Origin: Bilabrum cf. latius
Taxonomy: Eukaryota; Bigyra: Bicosoecida; Bigyra; Bicosoecida
Direction: 5' to 3'
Assembly: GCA_965178125.1 (NCBI GenBank)
Contig: OZ237763.1
Coordinates: forward strand, 310,001 to 374,000
Length of the DNA: 64,000 bases
The position numbers and the translations under genes are program-made. The notes below the pieces were generated by a model. The model searched no databases, was not told the DNA's origin, and worked only from the letters and a program-made list of their open reading frames with translations. Of the stretch, positions 39,752 to 54,700 are shown piece by piece (the first letter of the stretch is position 1; each line of letters begins with the position of its first letter).

Positions 39752-42700
39752 TCACGCCAATCGCTCCCTCAGGATCAGGTCCTCCAGCGAGACCCGCCCG
39801 TTTCTGCTCTTGGGAATGCTTCGTCTCTCTTTCACTCTCGCCGATCCGCCCGAAACCGACCCAGCTTCCCCCGAAGCAACCGACTCGTTGGGCGAGATGT
39901 GCCTAGACAAAGTTGTTCTCCCAGACTGCCTGCTTGTATCGCGCCCTGGAGAGTCGAGGTCTGGACTGTCGCCCCCGTCAGCATCCGTTGCGTCCACTCC
40001 GGCTCTTGCCGCCACTGAAGCCACCACGATGGCCCTGGCAGAGTCGCTGCCGAGCTTCCACAGGAAGAGCACAATAACTTTGCCCAGCTGCACCAAGGGT
40101 TCCTGCAGCACAATGTCAATAGCAAACGACACCAGGCTGGCAATGACCCAAGACCTCGCCTGCTCCGGCGTGAACAGTATCCCGTACAGGCAGCACAGGT
40201 AGAACATGAAGCCCACCACTACGAGCAGCACGCCGTACACCAGCCCAATCATCAGGCTTCTGTCCCACCACGCCTCTTCCCAATCTTCAACCTGCTGGTG
40301 CCTCCTTCTCTTGATCACCGCCCTCCTTCTCTTGAGCAGCTTCACGATTCTCAGCGCAGATGCGTGGAAAGTGGGATTGTCGCCCATGGCCTGTGCCAGC
40401 TCCGTGCGAATTCGGACTTGCTCCGTGCCGCTGTCGTGCAGTGCACCCCTGAGGCACTCGAATATGAAGTACCCTGCCATTATGAGCAGAGCAGGCAGCA
40501 CCTGCAGGCCAAAGACGGCCCCAGCGGCTTCTTCAGCGAACGGCAATGACAGCAAGCCCATGAGCACACCGCCAATCATCTGCAGCAGGATGGCAGGCAC
40601 CAACGCATATAGCGCGTTGTAGACCCAGCCTCTTCTCGACTGAATGAATGACACAGTGCCCAGCACTATCATACACAGGCCAATTCCGGCCAGGATAACG
40701 ATCGAACCAGCCGCTCCGTCCTGCTCCGCCCACACCTCTGCGCTCAGCAGGTAAAGCCCGAGAAGCATGCCCACGAAGCCAGCCCACACCCACACGATGG
40801 ACACGATACCGAGGGCATTCAGCCAAGGCCGGAGCCATTTGGCAGGCAGGGGTGCCTTCACGCTCAGCTGAGTCCGTCTGCCCGTGCTCGTGGTCTCTTG
40901 GGCAGCGCCAGCAAGGCGAAGACTGCGCACGATGCGCCTACAGGTCGAGTCAAACTCGCCCTCAAGCACGGCCCAGTTCTCTCTCGCGTCCTCAACACGT
41001 GTGCCATCTAAAGATGAAGATACATGGCCCTTATCCGGTGCTGTGGCCCCCTTTTGTCCCACTGACTCGCACCGGGAGCGAATGATTACTTCAACACCGT
41101 TGTTGCTTCGGCTGGTGGGCTCCCCTCTTGACATCGTCGCAACGTTGGGTATCATTTTCGACTCGGCGTGCACCCGCATTGCCAGTGCAGCAGCGAGTGA
41201 TGCAATGAGCTCGGGGTGTCGCCGAGACGCTTCGCCCTCAGGAAGCCCTTCATCGTTGTCGATTGTACTGCTGCCAGCAGCAGAAGCAGCAGCTGCACCC
41301 CGACTCGAGATAGAGCCAAGCCTGCTACCAAGAGAAGAAAGACCAAGCCGGCGCATGTGCTCTGTCTTGTGGAGGCTCTTCTGCGAGAGCATGCTGGGGT
41401 CCCGCATCAACTCGGGTTGGGCCACCACGTGTAGTAGGACGCTACGAACCTCGTTCAATGTGAGAACATGGCTCATGCCAGCAGGACTCCTCCGCTTGTA
41501 CACAAACCATTCTACAGCTGCATCCATGTCTGCAAGCGCACTGATCACCGCGCGTGACACGCTGACGGCTTCACGTGGGTCGATAGATGTCCTCGTTCCA
41601 ACAGAAGGCTCGCATGTGGGATCATCAGGAGCTGCATCGGAGTTATTGCGAGCACAGCGCCTGGCAGCTCGCAGTACCGCTTCGAGCGGAATGACGTGGT
41701 CTGATGGGTCATCACCACTCACGTCACTCCCGGCGTCTGAAGCAGTCGAAATGCCGCCAAAACCGACCATCCGAGTGCGACTGTCCGCGCAAGGCACCGC
41801 CTCCGTCGCGATGATCCCCCACGTGCCCTCGTTCGAATGCTTCGGGGGATCGACGTCTGCCTCGCAGGGTGAACCCGGAGGGATGGCACCAATCTCAACA
41901 GCATGGCCAATCGCAAGCCCGCCAGCCTTAGTGGATATAGCATCAGCCTGCTCAGCAGACCCTTGATTACCTCCTGCAGCTCCGTTGCTTTGCGGGCTCT
42001 GGGCAGCGCCATCATCTGCTGCTTCATACGGGCCAAAAGTCTGCGCTTGCTACTGAGCCTCACCATGATGCGAATCCAGCCCACTGAGATCATCACCGAT
42101 GACAGAAGGTGCCCGCTCGAGCACCCCATGCTCACCCGATTCCTGGAGTGCAGCAAGTGCTTCTGCCTTGCGGCCCGCCAGCTCCTTGGACCTTTGCTGT
42201 CTGACAGCGTAGGAAACGTCAAGACTTGCAGCACGGAACGTGTTGATGAACGCGAATAGAAACGGAGACAACCGCTTTACCGGGATCATGGAGGCCGCGG
42301 AAATAGCGGCAGAGACGAATCGGGCCGATACGCGCTCAGAATTGCTCCCGAAGAACACAGCATTGATAGCCATCGAGGTCAGGCATGTGGCCGTCAGGAT
42401 CAGCAAGCGCTGCGGCCGGGTCACCACCAGCAGGTCCTCCTTGGGCGTAAAGAAGATGCTGCCCCACATGTGGCCTCTACGCAGACCGTCAAGCCATTGC
42501 TGGGTCAGGTAGGCAACTACTAGCCAGAGTGTGCCTCGCTGTCGAAGGTCCATCCACTCATGCCTGGCGTCTTCCTTGTCCTGTCTAATTTCCTCCAGCT
42601 GCAGCCTAAGTCCCTCTTCTTCGCCTCGTACAGCGGCCTCGATCTGCTCCAGATCAACATAAGGCGGGTACACCGCGTACAGTTCCTTCTCGAGCGCCCC

Positions 42701-45700
42701 AGTCGCGCTCGCCAAACGACTGCTACCTTCTTCCTTTGATCTCCTGCTTGTCCTGGTCTTGTTGGATCCCTACTCGACCAATGATGCCCCCGACATGGAA
42801 TGCAAGGCATGCGAGCCATCGACTCCATCGAAAGCACCGCTAGCCAGTAAATCATCACGGGTCAAGCTCGGTCCTGCCACGTGAGTTGTTCCTTCTTCAC
42901 TAGTCGCAAGGTCTAGCTGTCGCACACTCACGTCCACGCCGGTTGACGGTGATTCCACGCTTGGCTGCTGGTTGGAGCCAACACTTGACGTGCTGACGGC
43001 ATACTTTTGGCGTGGAGTCGTCGGCATGGCACCGCGCGCCCTCGTTGCAGCATCATCTTCGTCGAGAACAGCCTTTGCCTGCCTTCGTTTCCTCTGTTCC
43101 TGAACGATTCCTCTCCTGTGCCTCTGCAGCACCTTGAGGTACACCTCTAGCTGGTCCTCAATGTGCAGCTGCTCCATGCCCACAGCCCTCTGAATCCGTC
43201 CAAATCGAAGCATGTGAGCCTGCCTCAGCTTCCTGAGCTCGGGCCTGCGCCAGCCCTCCACGATCGCGGATGTGACCCAAGCGGCCGCAAACGCCACCAA
43301 CAACACACCGAGTACAATCACAGGGAACAAGTTTTCGGGCCTGAGGTAGTTTATCAACAGCCCAGCATCTCCCACAGGGTCCACTCGATTTACCGTGGGA
43401 AGGTCTCTACGGACTACCGAAGTGAAGTCGGATAGGTGCGTCGTGGCACACACTGCAGCCCGTGCGCCGGTCACTACTTCAGTTTCCACACGTAGCAGAA
43501 CCAATCCCTCCGGCGACTCATCTGCGTAGCTTGATCCGTCCAGTCCATTACAGACAAAGTCCTCGGGAAGTGCATCTGGCCTGATTGGAAGTCTCACTAG
43601 GATGGGACACGCAAGGCCCGCCACACCCTGCTGCACCGAACCGGTTACTCCAGATTTGGCGAATGAAACCGACACAAAGCTTGATGGTCTATTCTCGCGC
43701 TCAGCGGTGGGAACGAGCAAATCTTGTGGTGTCTGTGGCGAAACGTCCCAGGCGACCAGGCGCACGTCCACGACGGGGCCGGCCAGCTCCAACTCAGGCT
43801 AAGCACCTATTGCGTCAACCCCAGCTTGCAACTAGCTGCCTTCAACGCGAAGACCCGCCTCACTGCGACCAGCAATAGATCGTCGAATAGATAGTCTTGC
43901 CGTCCCTGGCAACCCCACTTCGAGTGGCGCCTCACCAACCGCCACGTCTATCGATGCGGAAGCTGCCAGACGCTAAATGGTCGCATCGACCTATGTTCTG
44001 TATTCAGACAGCGTATTCACGCCCTACTGCAAGCGACGAGCTGTGCCAGTGCCTGTATTTTCATCTGCCAAGACTTCCTGCGCGAGGCCGAGAATCTGCC
44101 TGCCGATCGACCGAAGGGAATTCCGGGCCGACCCACTCCCCAGCGAGGATCGCTCCTACGCCCCAAACGCAACCAAAAGCCCCTCCAATCCGTCCTCGTC
44201 CACACTTGATATAGTACTGTTGAGCCTTTCCTATGCATTTTCAAGGACTTTGCTCAACAGCGACTGCAGGAGACCTTGTAGTTGCTGCCGATCCTCGGAG
44301 CGCAGCTCGCCTGGATCCTAGTACAGGCCGGATATCACGCTTAATGCCTGTTCGGCCTCATCTGGAGTGGCAGTCTCTAACTGCTCGAGCGACGATAGAA
44401 GTACTGCAAGCGCCGAGGCGCGCACGTCCTAGACAGACTCGAGAAGGGCGCCACTGATGTCGCAGGCTCTCCCGTGCCACCCGCTACTACACGTGCATAC
44501 GGCCGCACAACCAATAGAAAGTCCAGGGTTATGAACGCACGACAAGTCGTCTGGTATCCGCATACAGGAACCATGGCCACTGCATTCGACCGCGGGAACA
44601 CTGCCGCTGGGAACAAGAACCTGCGAGGATCCTGGACATGCCTGCACTGTTCTCAGGTCTGAAGAATCAGACTTACTCGCGGCGGGACCAATCAGGCACT
44701 GGCCAAAGAAACAGCTAGCTATATCTGTGGATCCAGCTGGTGCGGTGCAAGTCGTTGCATTGCAAAAGCTCTATGCCTCATTGCCTCGTGCTAGCGCACT
44801 GGCTTTGTCGGAAATAGTCTGAAGCACGGACAGAACCTCGTCCACGGCTTTGAACTCGGTCTCGCTGGACAAATTACCAACGCTATCACTGAGTCCTGCC
44901 AGTCTATCTTCGGCGATTGCACTGATATTTCCAACCAAGGATCCGGATGAATCTTGCTACTCAACTATTCTCACGATGACAGGCGAGCCGATCTGATCGT
45001 ACAGCGACTCAACCATGGAACCGAGCTGATCGCGTACCCGCACGCTAAGCACCACGGCCTATGCCACCCCAGGCGCACTCGTCAAGGCATCTCTCGCCTC
45101 CTCGCTTGGACTGACGACCACATTATCGATCGCAGGCGACTAGGAGAATCCCCGGGTCAGCGGAACGTACTCTACCGGGGACGCATTACCTAATGCAGCA
45201 GTCAAGCCAGCATTGGTCAATTGTCCTGCGCCTGCCAGCTGGGAAGCTGTTATTGGCAGCCGATAGTATCCGAAGCGGAAGGAGAGCGGCAAATGGTCAG
45301 CTTCGTCTGTCCATCCTACGGCACGCAACTTAAGACCATCACCCGCAGTTTGCGATAATAAACTAACAGACACAGGCTGTGCACTATTCCCAATAGTACC
45401 CTGATGAATAACCTCCAGGTGACCAGATGATGGAGGTGCGTTCGTTTCGATCACTACGGCGGCTGGAACAACCCAATCTTTTGTCGCACTTGACACGCGC
45501 ACTTCCACTCGGTACTGCGCACCCTCGGCCAACAGATCCGATCGAATGATTGCTTGGCCTAGCGAAGGCGCTCCACTGAAAACGGCTGCTCCAAGATCCT
45601 GGCCTCCGGTTGTTCCAGGAAGCACGCGGTACGCGGCAACAACATCAGAAGGCAAGACTGATGAATCTGTGGGTTGGATTAAAGGACCAACTGGTATCGG

Positions 45701-48700
45701 CAACCCAGTGGATCCGTCCAACATGATCGTATTCACGACGAGCCGTCTCTACGTGCTGATTATGGTTGCGTCATCGTCTGAACGGCCGCCGGCGACGACA
45801 GAAGAAGGGTCCACCTGAAGCTGCACGATGGGAGCTTGCACTATCTGGGATCCTGACAGATCTGAGTACGTTCCTACAATACAATAGGTTGTCTACTGCC
45901 TCCTTGCAAACGGGAATAAGGTTCCAACATTGACAGCCGCGCCCGGATTACGGACAATCGCCATGGACAGTGCCACCACGGAACCAGCCGGCAAGGCCCC
46001 ACCAGGCAGCTCCAGCACTGGTCCTATTCTGGCAGGTACAGACTGCAGATCACCGCGTAAGGCCGGTGAAACCGGAACAGAGGGTAGGAACTGGCTAGAA
46101 CTTGTACCCGTCAGGTTCAAACCTGGGCATGGCGCACCGTCAGTGAATGCGCGCGAGGCGGATGGCACGGATCCTGCGGCTGAGTCGACGAGTGCAGGGC
46201 TGGTCAGCCCTACATACAATAGCCTGCAGTCCCACTGGATCGATAGAGGCCTCGCTGTGACGTCAAGATCCGCCGAGCTGGTTCCGTCGAGCCGAATCGC
46301 TCTCTGATGCGGAACGAATCTTCGAGAACCTCCATTGATTGCGGCTCTCACACCATCCGGTCGTGTTGCAATGCGGACTACTGTCGAGGCAGACACGACA
46401 CCCGGTAAACGTACTCCGCCAATGATCAGCCTCTGTCGCACGGTAGCTCGCAGCGTGTACGATCTGCCGGCCCGAAGTGCGCCAGCGGGTAGCTCCAGTC
46501 GCCTTCCCCTCTATCTTCGATATCTACTCAGTTGCGATTCGGGCAGCAAATCAACCCGTAGGCTGGGATCTGAGACGCCAAAAGTGGGGCCCGCCGAAAC
46601 CATTGTCCACTCCACGGGCTCCTGCTCTACGTTCGCATCCACGCAAGGCGATGCGATAACCCGGGTCTAGAGACCAAAAGGCCTCAGAGCAGATCCCTCC
46701 ACGGTGTTGCCACCCTGCATGGAGATAATGGGGACGTTCTCAGCCACGCGAACGATCGTAATAGTTGCGGACCCCGTGCTCGTGGCGAGAAAATTTGCGA
46801 CTGTCACGCGCAAGGTAATATTTGTAGCTTGCGCAATGGCTGCTTGTGGCAGGGAAACAGATGCCCTGCGGCCGGCCGGGCCGTTCAAGAATGCCTATAC
46901 GGTGTCCACGTCAGTTGATCTCACCAAATGCCCCTGTATGGATATTAAGGACCACTAGAATGATAACGCACGCCCCAGATTGCCGTATGAAGAGTCCGCT
47001 GTGATTGTCACCCCATCACACGGGCCTATTGAGGTCGCGGTCTCAACCACGGCCACAGGCGGCTCGACCCGCCGCTTCGGGGGCTCAATTTGCAGGCATG
47101 TTGGTGCCATGGAGCGGAGTGAGAAGGGCGCAGACCGGAACACGCCACCTCGCAGCTGTAGTTGAGACAGCTCGCTATTGGTTCCTCTGACGAAGGATGT
47201 AGCCTACCCTGCTGTAGTGGTGGCGGCCGCCCGGCAGTTCAACACACCGGCCCATGGTCTGAGTGGTACGACTGTGGCACCAGCACCAAGGAACACATCA
47301 AGCTATCTTGACGACCTAAATGTGCACCATGCAGTCTGACCCTGCACTCCCTATGCCTGTGCAGCGAGAAGTCCTGCAACATTGGAGATGAGCTGACTAC
47401 AAGGCACTGACTGCAGCCGATTTGCGCCTATCGTGGCATCGACTTGGCCGGCAAATGTGATGGAAATACGAGACCCAGACGCATCGAATACTGCTGATTG
47501 CACAACTGGCGCTGGGCTCCGGTCACCGAGTGGTGCTTGCCCAGATGCAGTCGCGTATTGAGCTCGCTACGATTGTGGATTTGGCAATTCGACATTTGCG
47601 GATCGCACGGCGCTGGTACCCAGATCTATGATAGCCCCCGACTCAAAGCGTCCACTCTGCAACGCTGATAACGCAGGAATGGCGATTAGGTCACTCGGTG
47701 TGTGCCAAGCGCACATGGCGGGCTCACTCGAATCGTCGTCGCCGAATACTTCTGCTAGTGTGGCAGCGGATAGGATGGCTGGGTCTGTTGAACAGCGGAA
47801 GCCATCCTGTCGAACCGTGGCAAGCAACGACTGCGATGCTTCGAGTCCTGACAGGCTCGCAGGCAAGCTTGCAAGCACCTAGCGGCCGGCCATATTGGTG
47901 GCGCGGTCAAATCGTAGGAGGGCAGCATCCGCCACTTCGAGGAGGTCTGCTGACTTCAACTGGGGCGGATCGACGAAAACTGTTTCTATCTATCGCTGGG
48001 CAGGCTGAATCACTTCTGTCACGGACACTGTAGCTTCAAGGGGGTTGTCGCTGCCACCAGCACCCCGTGATTGCTAAGATGGCCCGTCGTACTAGGGGTC
48101 TGTGCTGCCGAACTCAAGGTAAATTGATCCACCACCTATCACCAGGGTTTCAGAAAGGTCAGAAGGCAGTGCCGAGCCGGGGCTGCTGCGGAGAACGAAG
48201 CTCACATCGTCTCGCCAGTCAGCGGGTTCAATCAGCCTGCGAGATCCCCCGATGACAGACAAGAAACCGCCGACTGTTGCATTGACTACGCAGTCAATTT
48301 GAACCGTAGCAGCTGGCCGGCTGCTCAGCTTAACCCGCAGCACTGCGTCTCTGAACGTGTATGAAGCAGAGCCGGGCCGAGTCTGTGTCACCGCCACAGT
48401 GGCCTCCCGCGGCCGGATGGACACCCCAACCTTATCAACTTCTCGTAGAGGAAGGAACACATTCGAAACGCTTCCAGCAGCAGACCGAGCGATTGCGCTG
48501 TACGTGCTATCAGTAGTTCCATCAGGGTCGATCCCGATCGTAATATTCACCGGCTTTCTTGGGGGAGATGCAATGCCGTCAGAAATTGTGAACAGCTTGA
48601 CAGCCTTTGGAATGCTCCAATCGCTAGGAGAGAACTCCATAGTTGCAAGTGATAGATTGCTAGCTGCATCAGGTGGTACATTACCGAGATCCTGCGCGAT

Positions 48701-51700
48701 CAAGCGCATCCTGACGATTCCTGCTGGCTATGATGCAAGGGCAAGTGCCACAAATGCAGAGCCACCTTCTGCCGTTACAGGTGCGGTTGCGACGCTATCA
48801 ATAGCGAGTAGATCAAATCCTACTGCGTTTAATGTATTCGTGCCGGAGCCATACCGAGGCAGCAGCCCGAGTGGGAGTGAAGTTGAGGCAGAGATAGGCG
48901 CATCTCCCGGGGCACTAAAGACTAGGAATCCAGCAGCATCGTTTGCAAGCGCTACGACTGTTAGGTTCACGGTCGTTAGCATTTCAGTTCTGTTTGAATC
49001 TAGCAGATGTAGCTCGAACTCGAGCGAGTCGCATCTGCTGGACGACCCTCCACCTGGAAGCTGAACCTGCAGACGGGTGGGTACGTCAAAGTTTTCCCGC
49101 TGCACGGTTGTCAGGACACTTCCACGCCGAATCAGATCTCTCAGATCTTGACCACGGTACGACAAAGGGAAGTTGACTTCTACGGCGCACTCAGAATCGT
49201 TGCCTTGTGCTGGTCCAGCAAAGGCTAAGACAGCACCTGTCCGCGTCACTGGATGAGACATGTATATGTCCAAAGCCAGTGTGGCGCCTCGCACCACTGT
49301 CACATCCGCACTAGAAGACTTTGCGTATGAGCCTCCTCCTGCTTCAGCTGCCCTATCTTCATCGACCTTGAAAAGGAAATTGTTTATGCCAGCAGGCAAC
49401 GAAGCACCTGGTGGCATCACACCATGTGGCTCAACCACAATCGCTGTTGAGCCTGATTGCGGCATAGCGCTCGGAGATGCTGATGCTGCTGCACCAGGAG
49501 AAGGTGTAGACGGCACTGGCTGGGTCGTAGACAGCTCCGGGCTCGCACTCACAGAACCACTTGGCGAGCTCGACGGACTCTGAGGCGCTGTTGGGGATGG
49601 AGTAGCAGTGATGCCCTAAGATGGGCTGGGGCTAGGCACCACTCCCTACAAAAACACTACCAGTACTGCACCTCGGTTTTCCCCCCCTGTATCGTCCAAC
49701 GCGGACCCCATGACTAGGTGTATCATCCCGTCCCCTCCCAAGCCTCGAATCCCTGCTGCATTTGAGGTCTAACTGCCTGCTTGCCACACCGGATCCAGAA
49801 CGCGATCAAGCCGGTTTAGCTTGACCGCCTGTCTCACTGGGACATTGGCTCCACCTGGATTCAAATACAGGATGTAGATCGCCCCAGACCAGGTTCCGCC
49901 TGCGTCTCCATATCTAGATCCAGCCAGCAAGTCATCTTGTCCGTCCCCGTCTAAATCGCCGCATCTCCCAATTCGACCGAATGAAGACCCGTCGATGGTG
50001 CCAGCCGGGATACCTCCCAAGCCGTCTTCAATGATCTCTACGGAGCCGGAAACAACCGTTCCAGTGGAACTGAGCCGGAACAGGGCGATGGCACCAGATG
50101 TAGACAAGTATTCCACGGCCAGATCTACCGGGTTACCGGGCAGTCGGGGGCTAAGCGGCACGATGAAATTGGAGAGGCGGCTATTTGCAGCACTCCAGTA
50201 CCCATCGAGGCCTTTCCCAGTTGCAGTCGATACCACCGTGTATTCTCTTACGGTATCGTCTCCCCGCATGAACAGGACGAACAAAGCACCGGCATTTGAA
50301 AGAGGGTTATCACTGAGCGGCTCTCCAACTATGATGTCAGACAGCTGGTCGCCGTCGATATCCCCAACGTCTCCTGTGACACCGTCACCAAACAAACCGC
50401 CCGACTGGATGGACCCGGCAGGCATACCCCCAAGCCCGTTCGCGATCTATTGCGTATGAACCACCGTTGCATTCGGCAGCAGTCGCATGATATATAGGGT
50501 TTCCGCCCGCCTGGCTCCACCCAGTAGCCTGGGCATGTGTCCCTGCTCGCCCATGGGCTGCTCCAGCCAGCCAGGAGTGCCGAACTGCACATCGTTGACC
50601 GCATCAACTTCGGCACCGCCCTCAGTCGCAGAGATTTTCTGGTGCTTTCGTAGCGTGCCATTCTAGTTCAGGAAGAATACGTACACTGCCCCGCTATCTT
50701 CACCGCCGTCATCATCACTTGGTGCGTACACCGCAATCTCGTCAATTCCGTCCTTATCCAGGTCGCCGAGACCAACTAGACCGAATCCCAACCGGTCATC
50801 ATTGTCTAAGACTCCACTGGGCAGACCATTGAGGCCGCTGGCAATCTTAATCGCGGATCGTACAGATCCAATGGACAGCGGAGCCCCACTTGAGCTGGGG
50901 CTACTGCTGGTGCTTGGTGTGGGCGAGGTGCTAGGGCTAAGACTTGGGCTAGGACTCGTGCTTGGACTCGGACTTGTGCTCGCTGTCGGCGATGGCGACA
51001 CGCTTGGTGCCAGCACTGTCTCCGTGCGGAAGATATACACCGCGCCGCTGCCGCTCGAGTTCAAGGCTCCTCCATGCCCGGGTGCACCGACGAATGCATC
51101 AAAGTCACCGTCCCAGTCAAAGTCCACCACGCCCACACCCGAGCCGAATCGCGCCCCCGCCTCCAGCTCATCGCCCAGATCACCCGAGTCGTACCGTCTG
51201 CTCGTGGTGCTGCTGTTGCCCACGATCGTCACTTGCGTCACGTTCCATGTGCCATTCAGACTCACGGCAAACACCCTGCCCACGTCGTCATCCTACCCCC
51301 TGCCCCAACCAGGAGACCCCACGTACACCTCCACGAACCTGTCCCCGGTGTGGTCCAGCGAGACCTCCACAGAGGCGCCGAAGGCCTCTCCGCCGGACGG
51401 ACCGAAGCGCGCAGGGGGCCGCAGCACCTACACAGTCTCCAACGCGTGCCCGCTGCCATTCACACGAACCATAAACACCGCACCAAGCCCTCCTGGGTCC
51501 TGACCTGATGCACCGATCGCCACCACGTCCTCGCTGCCAGGTACCCCAGACACGCCAGACCCGAACCGCGCTCCCACATGCGACATGTAAGCAGTGCCAA
51601 CCAGCCCCTGCTGCTGGCTGATCTTCCTAGAAGATACCACCCAGCCAGTGCTGTCCAGCCCAAGCAGCCATACAGCGCCCGCGCCCGATCCCACCCCGCT

Positions 51701-54700
51701 GCTACTGTCTCCAGGAGCGCCCACACACACATCGGGATCCCCGTCGCTGTTGAAGTCGCCCATCCCAGACACAGATGCACCAAACCAGTCGCCCGCCGAC
51801 AGCATGCCGCTGAAGCCAGACTCGCCGGTGGCAATGCGCTTTGTGATGTCATACACGGACCCGTTCGTCTGCAGAAACAACAGGAATGCCGAGCCCCGCC
51901 CGTCCTGCGCACCGGGCGCACCCACAAGCAGGTCGATGAAGTCCACGTTGTTGCCGAGTCCACGCACTGCGCTGACCGCCAGGCCAAAGCCATCACTGGG
52001 CTCCACTGATGGATGGATGCTCGCGCCCGTGTGCTCCACGAGGCTCAACACCTGCGCGCCCGCACGAGAGCCGTTCGCCATCAGCGCCACAAAGGCCGAC
52101 CCATTCGACCCCAGGACCAGGTCGATGTACCCGTTGCCATCGAGGTCCCCGAGCACGCCGACGCTGCGACCGATGCCGCCGAACGGTCCGGTTCGGTTGG
52201 CCAGGTGTACCCGACTCTGCTCCAGGATGCCGGTAGGCACGAAGGCGCCGGGGTATGGACTCGCAGAGACAGTGGACGATGGGCTGGTGCTTGGCGTGGG
52301 CGAGGTGCTTGGGGGGCTGCTGGTGCTTGGTGTGGGCGAGTTGCTAGGGCTAAGACTTGGGCTCGGACTCGTGCTTGGACTCGGACTTGTGCTCGCTGTC
52401 GGCGATGGCGACACGCTTGGTGCCAGCACTGTCTCCGTGCGGAAGATATACACCGCGCCGCTGCCGCTCGAGTTCAAGGCTCCTCCATGCCCGGGTGCAC
52501 CGACGAATGCATCAAAGTCACCGTCCCAGTCAAAGTCCACCACGCCCACACCCGAGCCGAATCGCGCCCCCGCCTCCAGCTCATCGCCCAGATCACCCGA
52601 GTCGTACCGTCTGCTCGTGGTGCTGCTGTTGCCCACGATCGTCACTTGCGTCACGTTCCATGTGCCATTCAGACTCACGGCAAACACCCTGCCCACGTCG
52701 TCATCCTACCCCCTGCCCCAACCAGGAGACCCCACGTACACCTCCACGAACCTGTCCCCGGTGTGGTCCAGCGAGACCTCCACAGAGGCGCCGAAGGCCT
52801 CTCCGCCGGACGGACCGAAGCGCGCAGGGGGCCGCAGCACCTACACAGTCTCCAACGCGTGCCCGCTGCCATTCACACGAACCATAAACACCGCACCAAG
52901 CCCTCCTGGGTCCTGACCTGATGCACCGATCGCCACCACGTCCTCGCTGCCAGGTACCCCAGACACGCCAGACCCGAACCGCGCTCCCACATGCGACATG
53001 TAAGCAGTGCCAACCAGCCCCTGCTGCTGGCTGATCTTCCTAGAAGATACCACCCAGCCAGTGCTGTCCAGCCCAAGCAGCCATACAGCGCCCGCGCCCG
53101 ATCCCACCCCGCTGCTACTGTCTCCAGGAGCGCCCACACACACATCGGGATCCCCGTCGCTGTTGAAGTCGCCCATCCCAGACACAGATGCACCAAACCA
53201 GTCGCCCGCCGACAGCATGCCGCTGAAGCCAGACTCGCCGGTGGCAATGCGCTTTGTGATGTCATACACGGACCCGTTCGTCTGCAGAAACAACAGGAAT
53301 GCCGAGCCCCGCCCGTCCTGCGCACCGGGCGCACCCACAAGCAGGTCGATGAAGTCCACGTTGTTGCCGAGTCCACGCACTGCGCTGACCGCCAGGCCAA
53401 AGCCATCACTGGGCTCCACTGATGGATGGATGCTCGCGCCCGTGTGCTCCACGAGGCTCAACACCTGCGCGCCCGCATGAGAGCCGTTCGCCATCAGCGC
53501 CACAAAGGCCGACCCATTCGACCCCAGGGCCAGGTCGATGTACCCGTTGCCATCGAGGTCCCCGAGCACGCCGACGCTGCGACCGATGCCGCCGAACGGT
53601 CCAGTCCGGTTAGCCAGGGGTACCCGGCTCTGCTCCAGGATGCCGGTAGGCACGAAGGCGCCGGGGTATGGACTCGCAGAGACAGTGGACGATGGGCTGG
53701 TGCTTGGCGTGGGCGATGCGCTTGGGCTACTGCTGGTGCTTGGTGTGGGCGAGGTGCTTGGACTCGGGCTCGGGCTCGGAGGCACCCCACCCATGAATGC
53801 AATGAACAGCGCGCCTCTGTTGGAGCCTCCAGTGTCGTCCTAGCTTGCGGCAAAGACCAGATCAGTGCGGCCGTCCCCGTCAAGATCACCCAAGGGAGTG
53901 CCGGCTGTGAAGAGCGTACTGCTTACCGCAATACCGTTCAAAGCCCCGGTGCTTGGTTCGATCTTTGTGATTGATTTGACTGCATCTGCCTGGGAGCCTG
54001 AGTTGAGATAGAATACGTACGCCGTATTCTCAAGGCGAGCTCCGACGAACAGGTCCTCGTTCCCGTCTCCGTCCATATCACCAGCGTTCCGGACCGGAAA
54101 CCCCAGCTCCGATCCCAGTCCGATTGCACTGATTGGCAGCCCCTCCTCGCCGTTCTCAATTGTCTCGGGGGGCCCAATAGCACCAGATGCGTTGAGCCGC
54201 ACAATGTGGAGTCGGTCAGCAGACAGCTCAGCAATGACTAAATCCACCGGATTGCCAGCAGACCGCGGGCTGATGGCAGCAATTGAGAATCCGATGGAGC
54301 TGACACCGGACGGCATCCCTTCTCCGCTCGCCGGCGAAATTCGAAAGTGGTTATGAATCGTGTCGTTGCCGTTCATTAACAGCACAAAGACTGCACCAGT
54401 GTCGGGTGCGCCTGCATCAGTGCTCGGCGCCCCGGCGGCAATGTCATTCAAGCCATCCCCATCGAGATCTCCCAAGCTACCCGAGATCGCACGCCCGAAT
54501 AAATCACCGGAGCCTATGGTGGAAACAGGCATGCCACCCACACCGTTTCCGATCTCCTGCTAATGTGCCACGGTACCATTTGGAAAAATTCGAAGCACCA
54601 ATACTGAACCAGCGTTGGTAGCGCCTGCATCGCTCTAGAACATACCTACCGCAATTCTCGGCAAGTGGCCGTCATCACCGGAGGGCTGGTCCAGCCGCAC

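Noticed and set aside
51594-52916. Long plus-strand open frames opposite the FG-GAP gene, such as the one ending at 52916
   Set aside because: They are antisense images of the GC-rich Ser/Pro linkers and FG-GAP codons and show no domain of their own.
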